Part shown: in pieces, positions 1 to 6,159 of the stretch
Layout: every line of letters begins with the position of its first letter
Position numbering within the stretch: the first letter of the stretch is position 1
Origin: Desulfobacca sp.
GTDB lineage: Bacteria; Desulfobacterota; Desulfobaccia; Desulfobaccales; Desulfobaccaceae
DNA length: 61,362 bases
NCBI GenBank assembly: GCA_028695935.1
Contig: JAQVHY010000002.1
Location: 1-61,362 of the forward strand
Reading direction: 5' to 3'
Position numbers and translations under genes: made by a program
The notes under the pieces: model-generated
Told to the model about the DNA's origin: nothing
The model's input: only the letters and a program-made list of their open reading frames with translations
The model's database searches: none

Positions 1-257
1 GCGTCCCTGCGAATGACGAAAAAACAGGGACGCCGCCGCCGGTGTTACCGCTCACCCGGGTGGACCGTGGAAACCGAGTGCGCGGTTTGGGGGAGGTGTC
101 TCATGTCTCCCCCGCTTTTGGGCCGCCGGGTCCCTGGATACCCAACGTCCCGCTTTTGGGCCTGGTAAACCCCCGACGTGCCTCGGCGCCGGGTCAAACC
201 CAGACCCTAGGAGAAAATAACACCTCGTGAACTCCCAAGGAAAAGTGGTGTCGTCAA
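1..257. other. Gene-free segment with a hairpin and a short direct repeat
   Basis: Positions 1-9 and 25-33 form a perfect 9-bp inverted repeat (GCGTCCCTG / CAGGGACGC) with a 15-base loop. A 14-bp direct repeat, CCCGCTTTTGGGCC, occurs at 111-124 and 149-162. I translated the minus-strand start codons upstream of the neighbouring gene by eye and all close quickly. A 62-codon plus-strand frame is open here but runs against the direction of every neighbour and has no recognisable content. I see no gene. Confidence 0.4.
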
Positions 258-974
258 TCAGAAACCCTCAGGCCGGGGTGGTAGCCGGTCGGCCTTAAAC
301 CGCGTGGTGAATTTGTTCCGGGACGCCCGGAAGGGTTCAACCACATGCCGCCGGTAATCCACAACCTTCATTTTGTCATATGGCGAATCAACGCAATCAA
401 TAACCAGCTCATCATTTTCGTCTCGCACAACATTTTGGCCGTCAATCCACCGAACCGGGTCGCCCCGCGCTGAACCACAAGGGCCGTAATACAAAATTTC
501 GGACCTGCGCTCCGATTCCTCTTTGGCCTCAAACTTGGCAAGCTCCCGCTTTAGGTGCTCTAGCTCAGATCGGGTAACATCAAGCCGGGCTTCAGCCTTC
601 AACCTTTGCTCTTGCAGGTCCGGGGGGAGCGCCGTCGGCTCGGACTTTCCGGAACGCCGGGCCTGGCCCTGAAGTTTTTCAAAGTCGGCGTCGATTTTAA
701 AAAGTGCCATCTCATGCCCTTTGAGCACCCCTGGCCGCCAGCGTCCGTCAATCTGAATGTCGCCATAATGTTCAGAGCTCGGGTCGGTGATACCCTCATA
801 GGCATAAACCAGGCTTTTTAAACCGCCCGGAGAGGACATTGCCATCCTGGTTTCGCTGACCGCATGGCTTTTGGGATTCAGGACGGGCGACTTAACCTTT
901 AAAAAGTCAAAAAGCCGGTCATACTCCGGGTGTTGCCCGATTCGATAGCGTCTTGGATTGTTGGCCATTGTCAC
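258..974 (-). CDS. Phage-element protein of unknown function with a coiled coil
   Basis: 238 residues. I do not recognise the family. Residues about 105-155 are rich in Glu, Arg, Lys and Leu with heptad spacing and should form a coiled coil; the ends are basic and polar, and there is no signal peptide or membrane segment. The ATG overlaps the stop of the prohead-protease-like gene by four bases, so the two are probably translationally coupled. A gene just after a prohead protease is often a scaffold, decoration or head protein, and the central coiled coil would suit a scaffold, but that is inference from position only. Confidence 0.6.
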   Translation of the reverse strand: MTMANNPRRYRIGQHPEYDRLFDFLKVKSPVLNPKSHAVSETRMAMSSPGGLKSLVYAYEGITDPSSEHYGDIQIDGRWRPGVLKGHEMALFKIDADFEKLQGQARRSGKSEPTALPPDLQEQRLKAEARLDVTRSELEHLKRELAKFEAKEESERRSEILYYGPCGSARGDPVRWIDGQNVVRDENDELVIDCVDSPYDKMKVVDYRRHVVEPFRASRNKFTTRFKADRLPPRPEGF

Positions 975-1732
975 AGACTCCGTGGTAGTAGAGCTTCTTC
1001 ACAGTCTGAACACGCAGGCCGGGCCGTGGTGCCGCGGTTATACTGCGCCGGTAACAAAAGATTATCCTTCTCCGCCGCCCGCTGCAAAGCCTGGATGTCG
1101 GTAAACCCCTCGGTTTTCACGTTGGGGGGATAAAGCGCCTCTTGATTTGTCATGGTTTCACCTCCATTGATGATTAGTAGGGCCGCAGCATTGGCCGCTT
1201 CCCTAAGAAAATCACCCGAGTTTGTGCGAATCCCGCAACCGTCCCGGAAGCTGCAAGCGCCTGTTTCGTTCTCCAGCAAAGCCAGATGATCGGGTTGCAT
1301 GGTGATAGCGCAAGCGTTATATTCTTTGCCATTGTGATAACCGTTAATCCATGTGTTTTTTGAGAATATTCCAACGGATACCTCTTTTATGCCCCGTATT
1401 GTGTCGCTTTTGGGATGGTCTGCACGCACTTGGATTGTGGCTCGAATGGCCTTTTTGGCTGCGTCAAAAAAGGGATTCCGAACGCGCCCGACAACACTCG
1501 CCGGGCTTTGGGTGACGCTTATCGGCACCCCGTCCGGGCCGGTCGGGTGATTCAACGCCACAGGGACGCCGTCCCAGCTCGGAGCTGCAGCTCGTAGAAC
1601 ATGGCCGGGCCAGTAAATGCAACCGTGAGAACCACAATGGACCCCTTCAGTTATCATTGTCACCGGAGCTTCAAGATACTTACCCCGCCGTTTCCAGGGG
1701 CCGCTAAAGGTTGATAGAATCTCGCTTATCAT
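971..1732 (-). CDS. Prohead-protease-like protein (DUF2213-like)
   Basis: 253 residues. The N-terminal 150 residues resemble phage head-maturation proteases of the DUF2213/XkdF type: a beta-rich start, a His in a conserved VALNHP context, a VGRVRNPFFD segment, a hydrophobic strand ending in RATIQV, and a Ser in KEVSVGIFS. His and Ser in these contexts are the expected catalytic pair of the HK97-type fold. The C-terminal 100 residues are poorly conserved and may be a scaffold-like tail. A good ribosome site (AAGGAG) lies about eight bases before the ATG. If the call is right, the element encodes or once encoded its own capsid. Confidence 0.6.
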   Translation of the reverse strand: MISEILSTFSGPWKRRGKYLEAPVTMITEGVHCGSHGCIYWPGHVLRAAAPSWDGVPVALNHPTGPDGVPISVTQSPASVVGRVRNPFFDAAKKAIRATIQVRADHPKSDTIRGIKEVSVGIFSKNTWINGYHNGKEYNACAITMQPDHLALLENETGACSFRDGCGIRTNSGDFLREAANAAALLIINGGETMTNQEALYPPNVKTEGFTDIQALQRAAEKDNLLLPAQYNRGTTARPACSDCEEALLPRSL

Positions 1733-1794
1733 TATTTTGTCTCCTTGTTCATAGTCACTTGGCAGTCACTTGTTTTTATAACTACCAGTATATA

Positions 1795-2004
1795 CTATTC
1801 TTTTACCCGTGTCACTTGATGGGTAGTCAGGGGGCCGGGGTGATAACACTCGCTTATCCATTGCTCAATCTCAGTTTTGCTGAACCTCACACACCCGCCA
1901 AACTCGTAATAGGGGAGTAGGCCTTGCTGTTTCCACTTAGAAACGCAGGCCTTGCTTACCTTTAAAATCTTTGCCAGCTCTTGCGGGGTTAAAAAGTCGA
2001 TCAC
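1795..2004 (-). CDS. AlpA/excisionase-like helix-turn-helix protein
   Basis: About 69 residues. The motif from FLTPQELAKILKVSKACVSK to the wing residues RFSKTEIEQWI is a MerR-type winged HTH of the kind called HTH_17, found in excisionases and AlpA-like activators of prophages and satellites. I place the start at a GTG two bases after the stop of the upstream gene, because GGGAG lies about eight bases before it; an in-frame TTG at 2031 would add nine residues and overlap that gene. It may direct excision or control the element's packaging and structural genes. Confidence 0.65.
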   Translation of the reverse strand: MIDFLTPQELAKILKVSKACVSKWKQQGLLPYYEFGGCVRFSKTEIEQWISECYHPGPLTTHQVTRVKE

Positions 2005-2006
2005 TG

Positions 2007-2789
2007 CTACTCCCAGGGCTTTCGCCACCAACGCCCTTTACCCCGGTCCGATGGTATTTCCACAGTCGGGAGTGTCATGTCCGGGTTTGGCTCGGGGTCC
2101 GGGGCCGGTTCGGGGTCCAGGGCCGGTTCGGGGCCCTCAGGTGGGACATCGTGCTCTACCACTTGTTCAGCTGATTCCTCAGGCTCTACCCGGACAAATT
2201 TCTCTTGGGGCTGCCAGGGCTCAAAGACGATGGTCGGTATGTTCCCCCCGCAAAAGTCAAACACTAACCCCGTTATGTCCCCCGCCATTTTGCTATGTAA
2301 GATCGCCAAGACTTCCAGCTCCGCATCGCTTAGCCGGGCCAAACGCTCGGCGCTGTAGACCGATTGCTCGGCTTGAATCTCTTGGCGTATCCGGGCCTCG
2401 ATGTCCTCAGTCTTACCACGCAGCTCCGCAAGCCGGGCCTCGTGAAACATTGCCGCTATCCGACAAAGCAGGTCCAGGGTGTTCCGTTGCTCACCCAAGG
2501 CCTTCAACGCCGTCCCGTCCCGCTTGGCCTTGAAGTTCCGGTCAAAAATTAGCTGGGCCTTGCCGATGATATCTTCAAGCTGGGATAGCAACCCTAGGGA
2601 TTCCACAACCTGACGCTTTTCGTAGACCTGGCAGAGCTGACGGGACAAGTGATTTTTGGCGTGGTAGCTGATTGAGTTCTCTGACACCCCGTATCGGCCA
2701 GCTATCCCTGCAAAAGATAGTCCTTTCACGATTTCTCTATCAATTTCCAACCTTTTCGGATGGTTACATATCTTGCAGGCCATAGTCAT
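2007..2789 (-). CDS. Phage HTH protein, terminase-small-subunit-like
   Basis: 260 residues. Residues 1-50 carry a CxxC pair (CKIC) followed by a homeodomain-like HTH with the pattern SFAGIAGRYGVSENSISYHA, as in terminase small subunits and related phage DNA-binding proteins. Residues 60-180 look helical. The tail from about 215 is a Pro/Glu/Asp-rich repeat (EPALDPEPAPDPEPNPD), coded by a GC-rich tandem repeat near 2085-2140, and ends in a short basic Trp-rich peptide. The position before an AlpA-like gene and a head protease fits a packaging or late-regulation role. The assignment is tentative. Confidence 0.55.
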   Translation of the reverse strand: MTMACKICNHPKRLEIDREIVKGLSFAGIAGRYGVSENSISYHAKNHLSRQLCQVYEKRQVVESLGLLSQLEDIIGKAQLIFDRNFKAKRDGTALKALGEQRNTLDLLCRIAAMFHEARLAELRGKTEDIEARIRQEIQAEQSVYSAERLARLSDAELEVLAILHSKMAGDITGLVFDFCGGNIPTIVFEPWQPQEKFVRVEPEESAEQVVEHDVPPEGPEPALDPEPAPDPEPNPDMTLPTVEIPSDRGKGRWWRKPWE

Positions 2790-3022
2790 TAGGATTTTTC
2801 CTCTTCAGGGTCGGGGGTTGCGACACAGGCGACAAAAGGCGACACAAGCGACAAAAAGCGACATTTTTCATAAGGGTGCGAGGTGGTTTCATTGAAACCA
2901 GCTTGTGCGCTTGTGACGCGGGCTAGTAATAAAACTAAGTACCTTGTACATGGGCGTGACACCCTGGTTGTCCGGGCTGTTCCTTTTTTTAACCCGTTAT
3001 TTGTTATATTTAATATTTTCAA
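2789..3022 (-). CDS. Doubtful small reading frame across the origin region
   Basis: 77 codons from a TTG with no clear ribosome site; the stop overlaps the next ATG by one base (TAATG). I recognise no domain. The frame runs through the GCGACA repeat array and a 17-bp palindrome, so it may be open by chance across a replication origin. The TAATG junction is the only argument in its favour. Confidence 0.2.
   Translation of the reverse strand: MKILNITNNGLKKGTARTTRVSRPCTRYLVLLLARVTSAQAGFNETTSHPYEKCRFLSLVSPFVACVATPDPEEEKS
2820..2863. repeat. Five-copy GCGACA array
   Basis: GCGACA begins at 2820, 2829, 2839, 2848 and 2858, a spacing of 9, 10, 9 and 10 bases (mean 9.5), close to one DNA turn. The copies therefore face the same side of the helix, as protein-binding iterons do. 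Confidence 0.75.
2884..2900. promoter_or_regulatory. 17-bp perfect palindrome inside the origin region
   Basis: TGGTTTCA-T-TGAAACCA is a perfect palindrome with 8-bp arms, between the two iteron-like arrays. It could bind a dimeric regulator or initiator; nothing in the sequence says which. Confidence 0.45.
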
Positions 3023-3060
3023 CTAATTACCTGTTTATAAAAATTAGTAATCATTACTGA

Positions 3061-3160
3061 GCGTGACATTAGCGTGACATAAACGTGACATTGGCGTGAC
3101 AGTTTGGACAACCCGTGACATGCGTGACAGTTCGTGACATGCGTGACAGTTCGTGACGGT
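3061..3160. repeat. Nine-copy CGTGACA array
   Basis: CGTGACA or a one-base variant begins at 3062, 3073, 3084, 3095, 3114, 3123, 3133, 3142 and 3152, a spacing of 11, 11, 11, 19, 9, 10, 9 and 10 bases. The last copy (CGTGACG) abuts the stop codon of the replication gene. The units differ by one base from the GCGACA units of the other array. Confidence 0.8.
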
Positions 3161-4737
3161 TAGGTAACAAAATTGCATCCTTGGACTAATTTATATTGCC
3201 ATTTCATACCCTTAGGGTTTTTACCAGGGATTCGCCAGAGTTTGCCTGACTTAAGCTCAGCGGTCCCGCCGTCCAGGTTAAGGTAAATTCTGGCCTTCTG
3301 CATGGTGGCATAACCGCCGCGGGCCACGTCCGCACCTGGATTTTTCTGTAGGCCGATAATGGCGACGCCGGTCGTTAATTTTCGCCAGATACGGCCAATT
3401 TGATTTCCAAGCCTGTAAATTTCCTCCGGTTCCTCCAGGTAGTCGATGATATTAAGAGCATCCGGAACAACAATGTTTTCCACGGCCTCAGGTGCAAAAT
3501 TGCCTTTCCAATTGACATGTTGCCATGCCTCAGGCGGATACTCGAATTTATCCAGGCGGTCCCTCAGTTCCGCGGCGCTCATTTCTGAATTGAAAAAGAA
3601 AACCCCGTGTTGGCTATTGGCGAGGGCTAGATTTAGTAGAAAGGCGGTCTTACCCGCGTCTTTCGCGCCGGCCACGATAGCGATTGATTTAGGATAGAGA
3701 TAACAAAGCTCATGTAATCTAAAAGGCCAAATTAGCTTATACTCCGACTGTTTTTCAGTAGAGAAGGGGTCCAGGTCATCACATGCAGAGTCAACTTTTG
3801 TATAAATTCCTGGCCGGTTTGGTATTCTGGCGATGATTCCCGCTTCTGCAAGTCTTTGAACAATTTTTCGCCTGTTATCAGTTTCAGATTGTTTGATATT
3901 TAGTTCCCGGTCCAGGTCGCTAATCGCAAACTGGCCCTCAATCCCTTCTATCCACTCTCGAATATCCGATGACAACCCCCGCTCCCGTGGGGTCTGATTG
4001 AAAGCCGATTGAACCTTAGCCAGGGCGGTCTTTTCGCTAAATGGTGGGTTGCACGACGCGGCCAACTGGCAGACAACCATCTCCACGTCGGGCCGCGGCA
4101 TACCAGACTTGCGCAGGGCCAGGGCTATGGTGTAAAGCGATACGTCCCGGCCAGGTTCATTAAAGGTTAAGGTAGCAGTCCCGGCCTCCTGGCGCTCTCC
4201 CTTCGGCCTGGTGGATTCCCCGCGGGCCTGGTTCTCTTGAAAAAACTTAATAACAAATTCCGGCAAAGGTGCTGGTTCAATCGCTTCCGGGTCTTGATCT
4301 TTAAGCCACCTGTAGGCCACGCCGTCGATTTCCGATGGCGGGATAACATCTTGGTGTCCGCTTCCGGACCTGAGTTCCATTTCGTCAAATATATCTCGCC
4401 CTTTTTCGTCTTTTTTCCCGGTAGCCTGCTTAACTATAATTTGGCCGCTATCAAAGGGCCAGGGATCGGGTCTGAGGTAAAGGCGTTTAGTGTAGCCTCT
4501 TGCCGTTTTCCAGGCCACAGTAGGGGGTAGCTTGCCAGTTTTCTCCCAACTGTTAACCAGGGATTCATAGCAGAGTGCGTCAGGGTCCAGGGTGACATAA
4601 CGGTCAAGTCTTAGCCCTACATTGCCGCCGTTGTTCTTGCCCATTGCCTCTGATAATTGGCTCTCAGACAATGTTGTCCATTCGCCCAAATATGGCTTTT
4701 TAGAGTTCTTAATGATAGGGATTAACGGGCCAATCAT
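3160..4737 (-). CDS. Primase-polymerase fused to a RecA/DnaB-type helicase
   Basis: 525 residues, probably the replication initiator of the element. The N-terminal 170 residues are a bifunctional primase/polymerase (AEP) domain: an hDhD-type motif in VTLDPD and an sxH-type motif in SGSGHQDVIPPS. A helical linker with winged-helix character follows (about 250-320). The C-terminal 200 residues are a RecA-fold ATPase with Walker A AGAKDAGKTAF and a DnaB-like FFFNSEMSAAELRDRL segment. The N-terminus starts right at the first strand, a little short for the family; no better start codon is in frame before the upstream stop. The gene ends on an iteron array, which supports a replication role. Confidence 0.8.
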   Translation of the reverse strand: MIGPLIPIIKNSKKPYLGEWTTLSESQLSEAMGKNNGGNVGLRLDRYVTLDPDALCYESLVNSWEKTGKLPPTVAWKTARGYTKRLYLRPDPWPFDSGQIIVKQATGKKDEKGRDIFDEMELRSGSGHQDVIPPSEIDGVAYRWLKDQDPEAIEPAPLPEFVIKFFQENQARGESTRPKGERQEAGTATLTFNEPGRDVSLYTIALALRKSGMPRPDVEMVVCQLAASCNPPFSEKTALAKVQSAFNQTPRERGLSSDIREWIEGIEGQFAISDLDRELNIKQSETDNRRKIVQRLAEAGIIARIPNRPGIYTKVDSACDDLDPFSTEKQSEYKLIWPFRLHELCYLYPKSIAIVAGAKDAGKTAFLLNLALANSQHGVFFFNSEMSAAELRDRLDKFEYPPEAWQHVNWKGNFAPEAVENIVVPDALNIIDYLEEPEEIYRLGNQIGRIWRKLTTGVAIIGLQKNPGADVARGGYATMQKARIYLNLDGGTAELKSGKLWRIPGKNPKGMKWQYKLVQGCNFVT

Positions 4738-4869
4738 CGCAAGGCCTCGAGTCTTAGCAACAACCTGTCCAGGGCCAGGGATAACCCCCTGTCAAAGTTG
4801 TGGTAGTCGATAAGGAGCTGAAGCAAGACAAGGTGGACTAAGTCCTGGGGATGGTAGGATATTTTTTGC

Positions 4870-4898
4870 TTGACAAACGATTTAGAGGATGGTATCAT
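4870..4898 (+). promoter_or_regulatory. Sigma-70-type promoter pointing away from its neighbours
   Basis: TTGACA (4870-4875), a 17-base spacer and TATCAT (4893-4898) make a near-consensus promoter on the plus strand. It is in a region where every gene is on the minus strand, and a terminator follows 33 bases downstream. Confidence 0.6.
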
Positions 4899-4904
4899 CT
4901 GATT

Positions 4905-4961
4905 AACATTTCAGATAGTTTTTAGTTTAGCCCCCGGGTCAGCCGCCCGGGGGTTTTTTTT
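4905..4961 (+). ncRNA. Candidate ~57-nt small RNA antisense to the replication-gene leader
   Basis: The interval runs from the expected start of the promoter at 4870-4898 to the end of an intrinsic terminator. No reading frame of useful length fits. Any minus-strand message reading from the regulators at 5.0-5.7 kb into the primase-helicase gene would cross this region, so the RNA would be antisense to that leader. Short antisense RNAs next to replication genes are known as copy-number controls in plasmids. The match here is architectural only. Confidence 0.4.
4931..4961 (+). terminator. Intrinsic terminator
   Basis: A perfect 8-bp stem, CCCCCGGG (4931-4938) and CCCGGGGG (4946-4953), with a 7-base loop is followed by eight T residues (4954-4961). 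The T tract is only on the plus strand, so it ends plus-strand transcripts. The hairpin could still make a minus-strand polymerase pause before the replication gene. Confidence 0.75.
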
Positions 4962-5015
4962 GGGCCGCATTGCTTCTACCCGTAAGCTCTTGGGGAATAT
5001 TGGCCGGGGTGAACA

Positions 5016-5210
5016 TTAGCTGGCCTCTGGAAAAATTTCTGATTCTTGAACCTGTAACATTTTGGCGATGATCGCTTTTTCTTCCGGGGTCGGGGTAGCT
5101 CGGCCATATATGAATCGGCTAATTCGATCTTCCCGGATTCCACAAGCCCGGCCGAAAACGAATTGACGGCCAAATTTTTGAATAATTTTAGCCTTTAGCT
5201 CGGTGTTCAT
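5016..5210 (-). CDS. Cro/CI-like HTH regulator
   Basis: 64 residues, essentially one lambda-repressor-like HTH domain: VFGRACGIREDRISRFIYGR is the helix-turn-helix core, and TPEEKAIIAKMLQV is the typical fourth-helix region of XRE proteins. There is no dimerisation or cleavage domain. GAGGG lies about nine bases before the ATG. It sits between a MerR-like regulator and the replication gene, the normal place for a Cro- or Stl-type switch protein of a temperate phage or satellite. Confidence 0.75.
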   Translation of the reverse strand: MNTELKAKIIQKFGRQFVFGRACGIREDRISRFIYGRATPTPEEKAIIAKMLQVQESEIFPEAS

Positions 5211-5263
5211 TTAATCCCTCGTGAAATGTGCAACGTATTGCGTATTAATAAACCAAAAAAAAA

Positions 5264-5707
5264 TTAAGGTTTTCGGCTAATTAGGTCATCGACACCTTTG
5301 GCGATTCGATTAAGATAAATATCAATAGCCAACTCACCTTTGGCCTGGGGTAGCCTGTCATTTTCCTCAAAACGCAAAGAGATAAAATGGCCTCTGGTTT
5401 CCCCGGGTTCAATTCTTAAGACTACCCCTCTTTTGAAAACGGGCGCGGTCCAGATTCTTTCAACTTGGGGTGCTATACTTTTCAACCACAACGCAGATAT
5501 TCCAAGCTTTAATAATTTCTCCATTGTGGCCAGGGTGTAAAGATTTTCCAGGGAATATACCCGATTGCGCCCCCGCCGGTCTGTATGTTCTCCCACAGTC
5601 CCCACTAAACCGTTTTCAACCCAAAAAAGGATGGTCCGTTTTGGAATATGGGAAAAGATTCGGTTGACGTCTTTTTGATTAAATTTAGTAAGCATTATGT
5701 TGCTCAT
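5264..5707 (-). CDS. MerR-like HTH regulator of the element
   Basis: 147 residues. Residues 8-75 form a MerR-type winged helix (NRIFSHIPKRTILFWVENGL, then RRGRNRVYSLENL in the wing and second helix). The rest is short and has no cysteine-rich effector site. An in-frame ATG at 5695 is an alternative start; neither has a clear ribosome site. The gene's own promoter spacer holds a 12-bp palindrome, so autoregulation is likely. It is the first minus-strand gene inside the right boundary of the element and is probably the immunity or lysogeny regulator. Confidence 0.65.
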   Translation of the reverse strand: MSNIMLTKFNQKDVNRIFSHIPKRTILFWVENGLVGTVGEHTDRRGRNRVYSLENLYTLATMEKLLKLGISALWLKSIAPQVERIWTAPVFKRGVVLRIEPGETRGHFISLRFEENDRLPQAKGELAIDIYLNRIAKGVDDLISRKP

Positions 5708-5731
5708 AGCATATTACAATATTTTTGTCAA
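5703..5731 (-). promoter_or_regulatory. Promoter with palindromic operator before the MerR-like gene
   Basis: On the minus strand TTGACA (5731-5726), 17 bases and TATGAG (5708-5703) form a plausible promoter. The perfect inverted repeat ATATT-AC-AATAT (5711-5722) fills the spacer, where MerR-type regulators bind. The -10 box overlaps the first ATG, so the transcript would start near the second ATG at 5695 and might be leaderless. Confidence 0.4.
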
Positions 5732-5918
5732 GGGGGTTTTGTTTCAAAAAAATGACCCCCTAATCCTGGTGCTCAGCCGGGGTTAGAGGGCCGAAAACGA
5801 GTGACCAAAAAGTGACCAAAATATATTTTACGGTGTCAAATACGTCAAATGAGTTAACCAGTCCCCCCTTGTGATTTCAAAGGGTTAGTAATTTCGCACA
5901 ATTGCACAACCGCCTTAT

Positions 5919-5968
5919 CCTGAATGGGGTTCAGGGGGTCGGAGGTTCAAATCCTCTCGTCCCGACCA
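5919..5968 (+). other. Attachment site: 3' fragment of tRNA-Pro(GGG)
   Basis: The sequence folds as the anticodon arm (stem CCTGA/TCAGG, loop ATGGGGT, anticodon GGG), a five-base variable loop, the T arm (GGAGG-TTCAAAT-CCTCT), the 3' acceptor strand CGTCCCG, discriminator A and encoded CCA. Everything 5' of position 27 is missing: the bases upstream do not form a D arm or the expected CGGGACG acceptor strand. This is the duplicated 3' end that tyrosine integrases leave at one side of an insertion. The intact tRNA-Pro should be at the other end of the element, beyond position 1. Confidence 0.85.
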
Positions 5969-5987
5969 GGGGTTAGCAATAATTTGA

Positions 5988-6024
5988 GCAAGCTATAGGC
6001 AAGCACCTATAACTTGCTTTTTTT
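5988..6024 (+). terminator. Displaced terminator of the tRNA-Pro gene
   Basis: GCAAGCTATAGG (5988-5999) pairs with CCTATAACTTGC (6006-6017), 11 of 12 positions, with a six-base loop and seven T residues after it. It lies 20 bases after the tRNA 3' end, so it was most likely the tRNA gene's own terminator before the element inserted. Confidence 0.8.
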
Positions 6025-6083
6025 ATGGTCAATGTTCGCCGGATATTACAGAAAACTTGGAGGCGGGCGGTCAGGAGAAGAGC

Positions 6084-6114
6084 CTGGCCAGGTTGGAAAT
6101 ACCAGCCTGGCCAG
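6084..6114 (-). terminator. Hairpin after the FGE-like gene
   Basis: A 13-bp stem with one G-T pair (CTGGCCAGGTTGG / CCAGCCTGGCCAG) and a five-base loop lies 46 bases beyond the stop of the FGE-like gene. There is no strong T tract, so it may act as a weak or Rho-assisted terminator. Confidence 0.45.
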
Positions 6115-6159
6115 CATTATTCCAGGGGTTGGTAAAAGCCCAACTCTTCCCTCTTCCGG

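Larger units (their letters stand above)
2820..3160. other. Putative replication origin of the element
   Basis: Two arrays of short, helically phased repeats (GCGACA at 2820-2863 and CGTGACA at 3062-3158) flank a segment that is very AT-rich from about 2990 to 3060, like a DNA-unwinding element. The region touches the stop codon of the primase-polymerase/helicase gene. Iterons next to the replication gene with an AT-rich melting site are the standard layout of plasmid, phage and satellite origins. A 17-bp palindrome and an isolated GGGCGTGACACCC hairpin also lie inside. The function is inferred. Confidence 0.55.
1..5968. mobile_element. Right part of an integrated phage-like or phage-satellite-like element
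   Basis: Every gene from 258 to 5707 is on the minus strand and is phage- or satellite-like: two small regulators, a primase-polymerase/helicase, an AlpA-like HTH protein, a terminase-small-subunit-like HTH protein and a prohead-protease-like protein. The right boundary is a 3' tRNA-Pro fragment at 5919-5968, the usual product of tyrosine-integrase insertion. No integrase, portal, capsid, tail or lysis gene is visible, so the left boundary must be outside the window. A primase-type replication gene with iterons, AlpA-like and head-protease genes resembles capsid-forming phage-inducible islands, but a truncated prophage is equally possible. Confidence 0.75.

Noticed and set aside
1952-2533. 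193-codon plus-strand frame
   Set aside because: It is antisense to the terminase-small-like gene and is Pro/Gly-rich because it reads the GC-rich repeat tail backwards; no ribosome site or domain.
3061-3160. CRISPR array
   Set aside because: The units are 7 bases with 2-4-base spacers and no cas gene is near; this is an iteron-type array.
5893-5968. Complete tRNA-Pro gene
   Set aside because: The D arm and 5' acceptor strand are absent; only the part from the anticodon stem to CCA is present.
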